Of a DNA stretch of 64,000 bases, positions 26,376-34,660 are shown piece after piece. Numbering within the stretch: the first letter of the stretch is position 1; every line of letters starts with the position of its first letter. The stretch lies in NCBI RefSeq assembly GCF_025993685.1, contig NZ_DAJPEN010000001.1, forward strand, positions 1,550,001-1,614,000. Reading direction: 5' to 3'. Source of the stretch: Bacteroides mediterraneensis (lineage in GTDB: Bacteria; Bacteroidota; Bacteroidia; Bacteroidales; Bacteroidaceae). Below the pieces are notes generated by a model that was not told the DNA's origin, did no database searches, and saw nothing but the letters and a program-made list of their open reading frames with translations. The translations under genes were made by a program, and so were the position numbers.

Positions 26376-27073
26376 GGAAGTATGTCTTTAAGTTTTTTAT
26401 TCATGGGCTTGAGTTCGTTCATGTCGAACGGATTGTTTCTTATGTTCTCGGTAACGATGACAAGATTTGAAACGGTAGGATTCACATTTCCTCCCAGATG
26501 GGAGAATTCAGTCAGCCAGAACCGTTTTTCCCAGTATTCCAGCAGGGAAAGGAAAGTCGGGTTCTGTGGCTTTTCCAAAGAACTGCTGCCAAGGCATACA
26601 CTTGATCCGGTCACGTTGAAGAACGGGGCACGGAACAGCGGAGTCGTCTCCACCGGACGTTTTCCCTTGAAGGCGAATACGTCCATGCTTCCGTTTTTTA
26701 CATGGTAGACAATTCCCGGTAGATTGAATGTGCCGTCCTGTATATTGAGATCCTTGTGAAAGAACATCTGTCTCTTTCCGGGCGGATTGTACCATATATA
26801 TTCTTCCTGTCCTTTTCTTGGATTGCAGGCCAGCATGTTTTCGGGGACTCTGCCTGCCGGTATCCCGCTCATTTCCTCCGTATAGGATTCCAGCAGGGTA
26901 TTCATGAATTCGTATGTGACGGGGATACCTGCCCCCATCTGTCCGCTTTTCCCGATGGGACGCAATTCTATGAAGTACCTGGTGTCAGAATTTCTTCTGT
27001 CTTCATATTTGTAGGCTATGATAGCAGCTTTCGGCACCATCATTTTCTGTATGTTTTGGGTCAGTTCATTCAT
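26372..27073 (-). CDS. PRTRC system protein B (E2-like)
   Basis: This is a 233-residue PRTRC protein B. Aravind-type analyses place this family among prokaryotic E2-like (UBC-fold) proteins. The sequence supports that: a beta-meander part (PGIVYHVKNGSMDVFAFKGKRP, 119-140) is followed by APFFNVTGSSVCLGS, which mirrors the HPN...G-x-(I/V)-C-L stretch of ubiquitin-conjugating enzymes and puts the candidate catalytic Cys at position 160. It overlaps the E1-like gene downstream and lies 5 bp after the 369-residue protein. Role in PRTRC elements is unproven; a ubiquitin-like transfer step is inference from motifs and neighbours. Confidence 0.82.
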   Translation of the reverse strand: MNELTQNIQKMMVPKAAIIAYKYEDRRNSDTRYFIELRPIGKSGQMGAGIPVTYEFMNTLLESYTEEMSGIPAGRVPENMLACNPRKGQEEYIWYNPPGKRQMFFHKDLNIQDGTFNLPGIVYHVKNGSMDVFAFKGKRPVETTPLFRAPFFNVTGSSVCLGSSSLEKPQNPTFLSLLEYWEKRFWLTEFSHLGGNVNPTVSNLVIVTENIRNNPFDMNELKPMNKKLKDILP

Positions 27074-27078
27074 GATGT

Positions 27079-28188
27079 TTATAAATTATAGGTAACATGT
27101 TCTACAAATTTCTCAAACCATTTTGAGAACCGTTCCGGATAATTCTCTGGTCTGAACAGTTTTTCAGTTTCCGGTGTGATGAAGGTAAATGATACGGGAG
27201 TCTGGTTATATGTTTCCTGACAGTCAGTACTGAAACAGCTTTCCATGTCTTTGGTAACCGTATCCGTAATGGAATAGGTAAGCAGAATCTGATATTCGAG
27301 CGGTGGCGGTTCAAAATCCCTTTCCTTTTCACTTGCATAATCATAGTCATAATTCAAGATATGAGGACTATCCTTTGCAATCAGGGACATCCCTTCAGTA
27401 ATCAGTTCCAAAAGTCTTTTTTCCTTATTGCTGGAAGGATTACAGTTTCGGATATGTTCTTCCAGATTCCGGCAAAAAGCCTTGGAGTACATCCGGCACA
27501 GTTTTCTATGGATTCTCCCTTTTCCGTATGACTTGAAGAGCTTGTCCTTTCTGTAAAGGTCCTTTTTCTCTTCCTCATCAAGCTGTTCAAAGTCCACACA
27601 CTCAATACAAACTTCAGACATATCGTAATATGGGGTACTGGTTATATCCAACATCCTGTGATACTTGATGAACCGTCTGATGAACTCCAATGTAATCTTT
27701 TTAATTTCACCTTTCAGTCTTTCCGTAAAATCTATCGGTATCAGGAACAGGGTGTAATCAGGCCATTCATGGAAATGATAGATACAGAACTGGAGCCTTT
27801 CACCGACAAGTTCCAGATTTACATGATGAGATACTATGGAATCCAGCGCATTATATAGCAGGCATATTTTTTCTCTTATGGAAGTCCTGCCTGTAGGATG
27901 GTATGGCAGCTCCACATCCAGGAGCTGCGCATACTTCATGGCTGAACGGTACAGGAAATCAAGATTCTCTTTGGTGGTGACATTTACCGTTACATCCCTG
28001 TCATTCTCCATATACAGGTCGGGAGCGATGGAAGGTATTCTCGTGTTCAGAAAACCATGAGGCTTTCTGCGGGAGGGAGTCTTCTTTTCTTTCTGTTCCT
28101 GATGCCCCGGCTTATGTCCGTATTTTCGAGTTCCGATATGATGAGTCTGGCTAAATTTTCCAAAGCCCGTTCCGTAAGTTGTGTACAT
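27079..28188 (-). CDS. PRTRC-associated protein of unknown function
   Basis: This 369-residue protein has no domain I can name. The first 45 residues are basic and glycine/histidine-rich (HIGTRKYGHKPGHQEQKEKK), apparently disordered. The rest is mixed alpha/beta with conserved-looking segments such as YHFHEWPDYTLFLIPIDF and a late acidic-aromatic part (NYDYDYASEKERDFEPP). I checked for a JAMM/JAB metalloprotease motif, which PRTRC protein A should carry, and did not find a convincing one. It is encoded between the ubiquitin-like protein and the E2-like protein in the same operon, so it probably belongs to that machinery. Confidence 0.7.
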   Translation of the reverse strand: MYTTYGTGFGKFSQTHHIGTRKYGHKPGHQEQKEKKTPSRRKPHGFLNTRIPSIAPDLYMENDRDVTVNVTTKENLDFLYRSAMKYAQLLDVELPYHPTGRTSIREKICLLYNALDSIVSHHVNLELVGERLQFCIYHFHEWPDYTLFLIPIDFTERLKGEIKKITLEFIRRFIKYHRMLDITSTPYYDMSEVCIECVDFEQLDEEEKKDLYRKDKLFKSYGKGRIHRKLCRMYSKAFCRNLEEHIRNCNPSSNKEKRLLELITEGMSLIAKDSPHILNYDYDYASEKERDFEPPPLEYQILLTYSITDTVTKDMESCFSTDCQETYNQTPVSFTFITPETEKLFRPENYPERFSKWFEKFVEHVTYNL

Positions 28189-28224
28189 GGTTTCTTGTCT
28201 TTACGTTGTCCTTTTTTCATGTCC

Positions 28225-28446
28225 TTACCCTTTCACTCCGATGGTTGTCTTGAATTCATATACCGCCCGGTCGTCCTCGATTTCGGGTCCGTGTACGGTC
28301 GCGGTGGTCAGTTCCGGATAGTTCATGGAATAGAAGTCCATCACTTCAGCCGGAGACATGTTTACGTTCGGATCGTCCAATACGATTTCCTGACTGTTCT
28401 TCTTCATTTTGAAGAGTCTTTTCATTCCTTTAATTTCCAGTGCCAT
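28225..28446 (-). CDS. PRTRC system protein C (ubiquitin-like)
   Basis: This is a 73-residue protein of the PRTRC C / prokaryotic ubiquitin-like family. It has the length and pattern of a beta-grasp fold: strands MALEIKGMKRLFKM and EIVLDDP, helix SPAEVMDFYSMNYPEL, then strands TTATVHGPEIE and AVYEFKTTIG. The chain ends exactly in GVKG, with a terminal glycine as required for adenylation by an E1-like enzyme. It lies in one operon with E1-like and E2-like proteins. What it is attached to, if anything, is unknown. Confidence 0.82.
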   Translation of the reverse strand: MALEIKGMKRLFKMKKNSQEIVLDDPNVNMSPAEVMDFYSMNYPELTTATVHGPEIEDDRAVYEFKTTIGVKG

Positions 28447-28491
28447 ATTGTTTATAGTTTATTGGTTTTACAAATCATTTATTTTTATATA

Positions 28492-29514
28492 TCAGCAGTA
28501 TATCATTTCTACCTGTGCCTCGTCCTTCATTCGGTACTCGGCCGGAAAATCCAGATATTCCGCATACGGGTCCTCTCTTAGAAGCTCCCTGTCATTTTCG
28601 TCTTCCGGATCGAAGCAGAATGTATCATGGGCTGCCGGTGCAGTCTGGTATTCCCGTCCGTTTCCGTTCTGTACTTGTACCGTTCCGTTCGGTATATGTC
28701 CGTTTGTCGGTTGCCGTACCTGCTGCTGCGGATAGGGCTGCATTGTAGCTCCTTGTGGCATACCTGTTCCTTGCATCACGGGGCGGTTTGGAGTAGGTTG
28801 GATAAATGCTCCGTTCGTTCCATATACCGGTTGAGGCATTTCCTGTGGAATCTGTTGTGGAGCAGGCTGCATGACAGGTTTAGGATTTATAGTATGGGTT
28901 TGTTGCTCCGGGAATATGCTTGTTTGCATACCGGGCTGTGGCTGACCGTTCATGCTGCCTTGTGGTTGGGGAATTACCGGCGCCGGTTCCTCTGTCATAC
29001 CGAACAGACTTCCTTCGCTGGCCTGTTTCTGTACTTCCTGCATCTTTTCGTCAATCTCCTTCTGTTTTTCTGAAGAAGCCAGCACCCGTGCCTGTTTCAG
29101 CCATGTCATTGCTTCGGAGAACCTTTTTGCGGTAGTTGCATCATCAGCCTTCTTGAGGAGCTTTTCCATCTTTTCACGTTTTTCCCTGGCTTCCTTTGAT
29201 TCAGCCGATACTGTTGGAGTTTTGGATGATTTGGCCTGTGATGTAGCCTTTTCTGCCTGTTTCTCGAAATTTTCCGCATTGACAAGCAGTCCCTGTACCT
29301 TCTGTATCGGTTGTAGTATCGTCTGCAGGAAGCCCATATCCAGTTCTGCTGGTGTTCCGTTTACGACCAGTGGCACCATGTTTTGCCGCGTATCCTCTTT
29401 CAGGCTGTTCCGCCTTGGCATGACTGCCACACTCAGGCTGTTATCCACTTTACGGATATTGATATTCAGATCCGTACCTGCTGTAATCATCTGATAAATT
29501 GATTGAAAAAACAT
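28492..29514 (-). CDS. PRTRC system protein E
   Basis: This 340-residue protein matches the PRTRC protein E pattern. The N-terminal domain begins MFFQSIYQMITAGTDLNINI and includes PLVVNGTPAELDMGFLQTILQPI. A charged coiled-coil part (about 85-165, rich in K/E/A) follows, then a long low-complexity region rich in Pro, Gln, Met and Gly (about 175-290). The tail is acidic. It is the first recognised PRTRC gene of the operon, 45 bp upstream of the ubiquitin-like protein. The composition suggests a scaffold, but no activity is known for the family. Confidence 0.78.
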   Translation of the reverse strand: MFFQSIYQMITAGTDLNINIRKVDNSLSVAVMPRRNSLKEDTRQNMVPLVVNGTPAELDMGFLQTILQPIQKVQGLLVNAENFEKQAEKATSQAKSSKTPTVSAESKEAREKREKMEKLLKKADDATTAKRFSEAMTWLKQARVLASSEKQKEIDEKMQEVQKQASEGSLFGMTEEPAPVIPQPQGSMNGQPQPGMQTSIFPEQQTHTINPKPVMQPAPQQIPQEMPQPVYGTNGAFIQPTPNRPVMQGTGMPQGATMQPYPQQQVRQPTNGHIPNGTVQVQNGNGREYQTAPAAHDTFCFDPEDENDRELLREDPYAEYLDFPAEYRMKDEAQVEMIYC

Positions 29515-29532
29515 AATTAAAAAATTTTATGG

Positions 29533-29742
29533 TTATACATAAGTTTCCTTGAAGAATTCTTTCAGGACATTCTCTCTGTCAGGATTGCTGGAAATATCAC
29601 GCAGAGATTCCAGATAGTAGCCGATGTTTTTAGGCTCATCAACTGTATTGGGCAGACGTCTTTTGACCGGTTTGATATGTTCGCTCTGTGGCCATACAGC
29701 CGGCATGACAGGAGCTTGTGAAGTTATAGCAACTGTTTCCAT
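29533..29742 (-). CDS. Small hypothetical protein of the PRTRC operon
   Basis: A 69-residue frame starts at METVAITSQAPVMP (29742). It has a proline-rich, probably disordered first half and a helical second half (NIGYYLESLRDISSNPDRENVLKEF). It ends 18 bp before the PRTRC E gene. No family recognised; an upstream in-frame ATG at 29775 is possible but would overlap the preceding small membrane gene. Confidence 0.6.
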   Translation of the reverse strand: METVAITSQAPVMPAVWPQSEHIKPVKRRLPNTVDEPKNIGYYLESLRDISSNPDRENVLKEFFKETYV

Positions 29743-29764
29743 ATATGTATATTTATATTGGGGG

Positions 29765-29980
29765 TTATGCGACAAATAATCCTACAATGAACAGAAGAAT
29801 AAGAATCTTGAAAATCATGACCAGTATCCTGAACAGGAAACCGATGAACCCTCCTGCAAGCAACAGCAGCGTAATCATCCCAGTGGGGACAATCCCTTTG
29901 CTTGTCAGCAGACATATTCCGGTAATCAGGAATATCGCTGTTGCATGTCTGCCGATCTTTCTGATAATCTGTAGTTTCAT
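29765..29980 (-). CDS. Small membrane protein of the PRTRC operon
   Basis: A 71-residue, almost wholly hydrophobic protein with about two or three membrane segments (ATAIFLITGICLL; MITLLLLAGGFIGFLF; ILVMIFKILILLFIVGLFVA) and a basic N-terminus (MKLQIIRKIGRH). It precedes the 69-residue protein and PRTRC E on the same strand. No function can be inferred. Confidence 0.6.
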   Translation of the reverse strand: MKLQIIRKIGRHATAIFLITGICLLTSKGIVPTGMITLLLLAGGFIGFLFRILVMIFKILILLFIVGLFVA

Positions 29981-30048
29981 AATCCTTAATTTTATGAATG
30001 AATAATCCCATCGGGATGTGTTTTCCCGATTTTATAGGCCTCCGGCCT

Positions 30049-30170
30049 CTTGGATTGCCTTTTTGCGCAAGGCCTGGCAGGAAAAAATACCGGAGCGTAG
30101 CGAGGATGATTTTTTCCTGACCAGCCAAGCCCTTCAGGGCAGCCTTGCGGCAAAAGGCAGGCAATCCAAG
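30049..30170. repeat. GC-rich nested inverted repeat (cruciform-like)
   Basis: Outer arms CTTGGATTGCCT / AGGCAATCCAAG (30049-30060 and 30159-30170) enclose further inverted repeats: GGCAGGAAAAAAT against ATTTTTTCCTGACC, and GCAAGG against CCTTGC. The segment is far richer in GC than its surroundings and separates topB from the PRTRC genes. Confidence 0.75.
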
Positions 30171-30219
30171 ACCTTTGCCGCTTAAAAGCGGAAAAACAGA
30201 TTCTTTTCTGTACGGATAC

Positions 30220-30250
30220 AAAAAAATGCAGACCTTTCGGCCTGCATTCT
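30220..30250 (-). terminator. Intrinsic terminator after topB
   Basis: On the minus strand AATGCAGGCC-GAAA-GGTCTGCATT is followed by a run of T residues, 22 bp beyond the topB stop. Confidence 0.85.
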
Positions 30251-30272
30251 TATAGTTATATTGATATGGATG

Positions 30273-32042
30273 TTATTCTTCTTTTGTGGAATAGGTGTTG
30301 AAAATGTCATCAGTCATTTCCTTGGCGAGAGTCCTGATCCTGTTCAGGAAGTCCTGTCTGGTTATCATTCCACTTTCAAGTCTGGTCAGCTGTTTTTCCC
30401 AGTCTGCGGTGAGTGAAGTATCCGCAATTTTCTTTCCACGGATGGTTTCGTAGGTGAACATGCCTTTCGGAGTCGGAATGATATATCTCCCTGAATAACG
30501 GATATACTTACGGTTAACCAGTGTGCGGATGATATTGGTACGTGAGGATACCGTACCCAATCCTTTCTGTTCCATGTATTCCACCAGTTCTGCATCCGTG
30601 AACGGATTTACCGGTAGCTGTTTCTTGTGTATCAGGTTACATCCGCATACATTCAGGGTATCACCTTTCTCCACTTTGGGGAGTTCATTTACGGAATATC
30701 CCGATTTTGGGACCATGTCGGAATGCATGAAAACGTCATGCCAGCCGGCTTCAATGATTCTTGTTTGTTCGGCCTTGAAATGTTGTGCCGCACAAACCGC
30801 TTCAACATTTGTCGTTTCTATGCGGCATGGAGCCATGAATGCTTCAAGCATCCTTCCGGCTACAAGTCTGTAAACCTGCATTTCCTTTTCGGACATATTT
30901 CCGGGACGGACACCTGTAATGATGATGGCATGATGTACATTGTTTTTTTCTGCGTTTATTACGTGGCGGGACAAATTGGATATATCAATACCTCCAGTTC
31001 CTTTAGCTGCAGGGAACAGCTCCCATGATAGCAGACGCGCCATGATTGGTGGAAACGAGTCAAACACATCCTCCGTCAGATAACGGCTGGAAGTCCGCGG
31101 ATAGGAAATCAGTTTCTTTTCATAAAGGGACTGGGCGATGTCGTACACCTCTGATGCGGTAAAACCATAGCGGATGTTCGCTTCCTTTTGAAGTTGTGTC
31201 AGGTCAAGCAGGTCCGGTGGAAGTATTTCCTTAACGCTGTGACTGATACCTGTAATCTGTGCCTGATGTGCCAGCTTGCAGTCCTGAAAAAACATTGTTG
31301 CGGATTCTTTGTCGGGAAGATCCTGTGTGCGGCGCATCTTGAAGAGGATGCCGTCCTTTTGCAGGCTGATGTAGATGGGCCAGCTGTCCGATGAAATATG
31401 GTTCTCCCTTTCACGGTAGCGTCTGCTGATGGCTGCCAGTATCGGTGTCTGTACCCGTCCGAGGGAATTGTTGCCGAGGCCCGTCGCCTTGCACATGGCA
31501 TAACTGGCGTTGATTCCGAGAATCCAGTCCGCCTTGTTGCGGCTGTCGGCAGCAAGGAACAGGCTGTCGTAGCAACTGTCCGGCTTCAGGTTTTCCATGC
31601 CTTTACGCACAGACTTGTCGGTAAGAGAAGAAATCCACAGACGGAAGCAAGGCTGTGTACAGTTTAGGTATTGATAGACATAGCGGAAAGTCATTTCCCC
31701 GTCACGGCTGGCATCGGTAGCCGCAATGATGGTATCGCATGCCTGAAACACTCTCTCGATTACTTTAAGCTGGAGCACGGCATCAATCTCTGGTATCCAT
31801 CCGTTCTCGGTGCGTGTATGACGTACCATCAGCTCAAATTCGGACGGGATGAAAGGAAAATCGTTTCGTTCCAGCTTCTGGGTTCCGTAGTCCTTCGGCA
31901 TGGCCAGTGACAGCATGTTCCCGAAAGTCCACGTAACCATGTAGCCGTTTCCTTCCACATATCCGTTTCTTACTTTGGTTGCACCGATGATTCTTCCAAT
32001 TTCTTTTCCTACACTTGGTTTGTCTGTTAATATGGCAATCAT
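30273..32042 (-). CDS. topB: DNA topoisomerase III (type IA)
   Basis: This type IA topoisomerase has 589 residues. Its TOPRIM domain spans MIAILTDKPSVGKEIGRIIG to ATDASRDGEMTFRYVYQYL, and the catalytic tyrosine lies in KLISYPRTSSRYL at about residue 312. The conserved NSLGRVQTPILAAI segment and a C-terminal domain (EKGLGTVSSRTNIIRTLVNRKYI) are present. It decatenates or relaxes DNA by single-strand passage. Mobile-element copies of this type are routine in Bacteroidales; the CTnDOT excision protein Exc is a topoisomerase III relative. It follows the DUF4099 protein by 75 bp, with a hairpin in between, on the minus strand. Confidence 0.93.
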   Translation of the reverse strand: MIAILTDKPSVGKEIGRIIGATKVRNGYVEGNGYMVTWTFGNMLSLAMPKDYGTQKLERNDFPFIPSEFELMVRHTRTENGWIPEIDAVLQLKVIERVFQACDTIIAATDASRDGEMTFRYVYQYLNCTQPCFRLWISSLTDKSVRKGMENLKPDSCYDSLFLAADSRNKADWILGINASYAMCKATGLGNNSLGRVQTPILAAISRRYRERENHISSDSWPIYISLQKDGILFKMRRTQDLPDKESATMFFQDCKLAHQAQITGISHSVKEILPPDLLDLTQLQKEANIRYGFTASEVYDIAQSLYEKKLISYPRTSSRYLTEDVFDSFPPIMARLLSWELFPAAKGTGGIDISNLSRHVINAEKNNVHHAIIITGVRPGNMSEKEMQVYRLVAGRMLEAFMAPCRIETTNVEAVCAAQHFKAEQTRIIEAGWHDVFMHSDMVPKSGYSVNELPKVEKGDTLNVCGCNLIHKKQLPVNPFTDAELVEYMEQKGLGTVSSRTNIIRTLVNRKYIRYSGRYIIPTPKGMFTYETIRGKKIADTSLTADWEKQLTRLESGMITRQDFLNRIRTLAKEMTDDIFNTYSTKEE

Positions 32043-32061
32043 GATAAATTCTGTTTTTATA

Positions 32062-32092
32062 TCTTTCCATACGGACTTACCGTATGGAAAGA
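32062..32092. promoter_or_regulatory. Perfect hairpin before topB
   Basis: TCTTTCCATACGG and CCGTATGGAAAGA are a perfect 13-bp inverted repeat with a 5-base loop (ACTTA), in the 75-bp gap between the DUF4099 gene and topB. There is no T-tract, so a processing site, operator or attenuator is more likely than a terminator. It contains the CATACG/CGTATG words also seen at 12.6 kb. Confidence 0.6.
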
Positions 32093-32117
32093 GAGATGAT
32101 ACATTATGGTTTCTTAT

Positions 32118-32378
32118 TTATTCACCTGAAGGGTTGATACCGTTTATGCTGATGACCGGATTTCCATTCTCGTCTTCAATCAGACTGAGTGTGGCATCCA
32201 TTGTAAGTGAAAATACAGGAGTCTTGATTTTAATGGACATGACATTGGTTTCCTCTCCCTGAAGGAGCAGGTCCATGTTTCCGTCCTTTTCAATTTGCGA
32301 TCTGCTGATACCTACCGATTCCAGTTTTTCCCAGTCGACTTGTTCAGCCTTGTAGATATGATGATTGGTCTTGTTCAT
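32118..32378 (-). CDS. DUF4099-domain small protein
   Basis: This 86-residue protein is essentially one DUF4099 unit (VDWEKLESVGISRSQIEKDGNMDLLLQGEET to VISINGI). It matches the DUF4099 segment inside the larger neighbour (INWEELGKFGISKEMLEQSGQLDSMLKGYKT), so the two are related by duplication. It is encoded between the 605-residue protein and topB in the same direction. No molecular function is known for the domain. Confidence 0.75.
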   Translation of the reverse strand: MNKTNHHIYKAEQVDWEKLESVGISRSQIEKDGNMDLLLQGEETNVMSIKIKTPVFSLTMDATLSLIEDENGNPVISINGINPSGE

Positions 32379-32432
32379 GTTCTTTCCTTTTTTTAGTAGT
32401 TGATGATTTGAATGATTTGAATCCCGTTCAGG

Positions 32433-34250
32433 TCAGACAGCCTGTTTGGCACCTTTTTTCTGTTCCTGCTGCTGGGTATTGTCAGTCTGTGAAGCACGCT
32501 GTGAGGTATTACGGCGCACATCCGGATTTTCCTGGAAATATTGCAGCTGTCCGGTGTTTGCGTTTACTTTCAGATAGGAATCGAACGGTTTGCCGTTGGG
32601 ACCTTTCATACCCGTTACAAGGATGGCCTTTCCGTCCTGAAGATTTGCTCTTTCCTGTGCCGAAAGCAGGTGTCCGTAAACCTCAGCCGGGATGGCCGGT
32701 GCCTGTCGTTCGTTGAAACCGTCCGGAGTTCTGGAATACTGTGGTCTTCCGCTTGCCAGGTCCAGCTTGACGAATGACGAGAATTCCTCACCTTTACGGT
32801 TGATCATGTTCTCCAGATAGATAGGCTGCCCTTTGCGTAAAGCTTCCTTGTCTTCCGGTGTCAGTTGTACCGAACAGATTTCCTTTGGTATGTAGATTTC
32901 TCCCGTTTCCGGATTGTGGCGTGTATATTGGAGACCGCCTGTTACCTTATCCATGGTGACGAAGGAGGAAAACAGTTCGCCGTTCTTTCGTTTCATATCC
33001 TCTACAAGGATGGTGTGGCCTTCGTTCAACGCTTTGAGTTGCATGGGGGAAAGCGGTACACCGCCAAGCGTCTGCTGATTGAAGGCCTGGTCTTTCGGGA
33101 AGATAAATTCGATGCCTCTTCTTTCCGCACTGTATTGCAGATTGGCATTAAACTCTTTACCCTGATTTGACTTCATTCCCTCCACGAATATCTGTTCACC
33201 GTTTTTCAGTTTCTGAATTTCGTCCGGAGTCAGGGTTACCCCTTTGATTTCATTCGGAATATAGACATGCTCCTGTCGGACGGCTACCAGTTCGTTGGTA
33301 TTCTTGTCGATGGAAATCAGACACGGCTCTGTCGTGTTGCCACGCAGGTTAAGGTCAGCCACGCGTCCCATGTTTCCACTTTCACGCAGGTTCTTCTTGT
33401 CCTCTTCCGTGAAGATATGTCCGAAATAAGGACGGTCCAGTTCCGGTTCCTTTCTGATACCGTGGATGCCCAGCATGACCTGCCCGCCGTTGGATATGAA
33501 CGAAAGGCGTGCATCCAGCTTGGCGGTCAGTACTCCAGGAATGTTGAGTGTCAGTGGCATGGTTCTGTTGGTCTTGTATCCTTTCAGCATGCTGTCAAGC
33601 TGTCCGGACTGCTCCAGCATTTCCTTGGATATGCCGAACTTACCCAGTTCCTCCCAGTTAATCATATTCTCGTTGTAGCGGTACGTGGGTGTCTGCTGGC
33701 GTTGCGGTTCCTGCTGTTCGCGCCCCCGTGCGGCAGCTTCCACCTGTGATACCTGTTCAGGCTGAGCCTGAGTTGTCTGTTCCTGCTTCTTTGCCATTGT
33801 TGTTTCCTCCTCTTTTGTTTGACTGTTTTTTTGATTGTTTACTTTCGGTACGATTTCATAGCGTTTTAGAAACTCCTTTACCGTGTCTGTTTTCTTGCCT
33901 TCGGCCAGGTCCTTGAGAGCCTGTTTGTTCTGCTTGTAATCGTTGAAGGTCATGCGGATAAGCCTGAAATGCGTAGGCTCTTTCAGCTGGCTCCAGAAAT
34001 TCTTGATGAAGTTTTCGAGGATACTTGAATTCTTATCGAATTTCAGGAATGAGTTTTCATTCTTCTCTTCCGGTGTAACCGTCTGATAATTGCCTTTCTC
34101 GTCTGCCTTGATGACCACTCCCAAACCCTCCTTGGGGTCGTTCTTGTTATGTACCAGCAGAAGCTCGTCAATTTGTTCCACATAAGGCTTTTCCGGTTTC
34201 TTTGTCCGGCCTTGCCTTTTTCCCTTGTCTGGACTGTTTTCTTGTGCCAT
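32433..34250 (-). CDS. DUF4099/DUF3945 repeat protein
   Basis: This is a 605-residue cytoplasmic protein widespread on Bacteroidales mobile elements. Residues 1-130 form an N-terminal domain (EQIDELLLVHNKNDPKEGLGVVI); a charged Gln-rich linker follows (145-190), then one DUF4099 unit (about 193-270). Four DUF3945 repeats come next, each with an (L/E)-x-DMK/GMK core: QIFVEGMKSNQGKEF, TILVEDMKRKNGELF, PIYLENMINRKGEEF and AILVTGMKGPNGKPF. The tail is Gln/Lys-rich. It is the promoter-proximal gene of a minus-strand operon that reads on through DUF4099 and topB. A 10-bp repeat array lies just upstream. Function unknown. Confidence 0.82.
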   Translation of the reverse strand: MAQENSPDKGKRQGRTKKPEKPYVEQIDELLLVHNKNDPKEGLGVVIKADEKGNYQTVTPEEKNENSFLKFDKNSSILENFIKNFWSQLKEPTHFRLIRMTFNDYKQNKQALKDLAEGKKTDTVKEFLKRYEIVPKVNNQKNSQTKEEETTMAKKQEQTTQAQPEQVSQVEAAARGREQQEPQRQQTPTYRYNENMINWEELGKFGISKEMLEQSGQLDSMLKGYKTNRTMPLTLNIPGVLTAKLDARLSFISNGGQVMLGIHGIRKEPELDRPYFGHIFTEEDKKNLRESGNMGRVADLNLRGNTTEPCLISIDKNTNELVAVRQEHVYIPNEIKGVTLTPDEIQKLKNGEQIFVEGMKSNQGKEFNANLQYSAERRGIEFIFPKDQAFNQQTLGGVPLSPMQLKALNEGHTILVEDMKRKNGELFSSFVTMDKVTGGLQYTRHNPETGEIYIPKEICSVQLTPEDKEALRKGQPIYLENMINRKGEEFSSFVKLDLASGRPQYSRTPDGFNERQAPAIPAEVYGHLLSAQERANLQDGKAILVTGMKGPNGKPFDSYLKVNANTGQLQYFQENPDVRRNTSQRASQTDNTQQQEQKKGAKQAV

Positions 34251-34291
34251 AATCTTTTGTTTTGAGTGACTACTTGATTTGTTTCACAGTC

Positions 34292-34322
34292 CAAATGTAA
34301 GATGATAAATTGAGTAAACAAT
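34292..34322 (-). promoter_or_regulatory. Candidate promoter of the DUF3945-topB operon
   Basis: On the minus strand TACATTTG (34292-34299) fits the -7 box, with ATTG 19 bp upstream as a weak -33 element. It lies about 40 bp before the ATG at 34250 and just downstream of the 10-bp repeat array. Confidence 0.55.
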
Positions 34323-34335
34323 TGATTTACAAATA

Positions 34336-34374
34336 GATGACATTAGATGTCATCAGGTATCATCAAATGTCATA
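34336..34374 (-). promoter_or_regulatory. 10-bp direct-repeat array (shared operator-like motif)
   Basis: Read on the minus strand, consecutive 10-bp units TGACATTTGA, TGATACCTGA, TGACATCTAA and a fourth half-unit TGTCATC follow without gaps. The same array occurs at 57291-57330 and 60041-60080, each time just upstream of a promoter-like sequence. It is probably a binding site for one regulator. Confidence 0.7.
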
Positions 34375-34660
34375 CGAAGGATAGAAAAGAACGGGAACAG
34401 AGGAAAAAGAAAGAAAAGAAAGAAAAGAAAAAGGATTTGATGTAGGAGTAAAAACATAGCGAAGCAACCTGACTATGCAGATCGGAGGGAGCTGAAATCC
34501 CTGTCTTATTTCGGAATTTGATAAGCAGGCAATGTTTTATTATTGAGGAAGGTGGATTTTCTCAGTATTTGTGAGGTCATATATGGAATATAAGGATAGC
34601 CGCCTTTGATTTACGGCTATGCGTCACGTCGGTCGCAGTTAATCCCTGTAATCTTTCCTT

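Noticed and set aside
27079..28188. JAB/JAMM metalloprotease of the ubiquitin-like cassette
   Set aside because: YHFHEWPD looks superficially like an H-x-H motif, but the following S-x2-D and the upstream Glu are not placed as in JAMM proteins.
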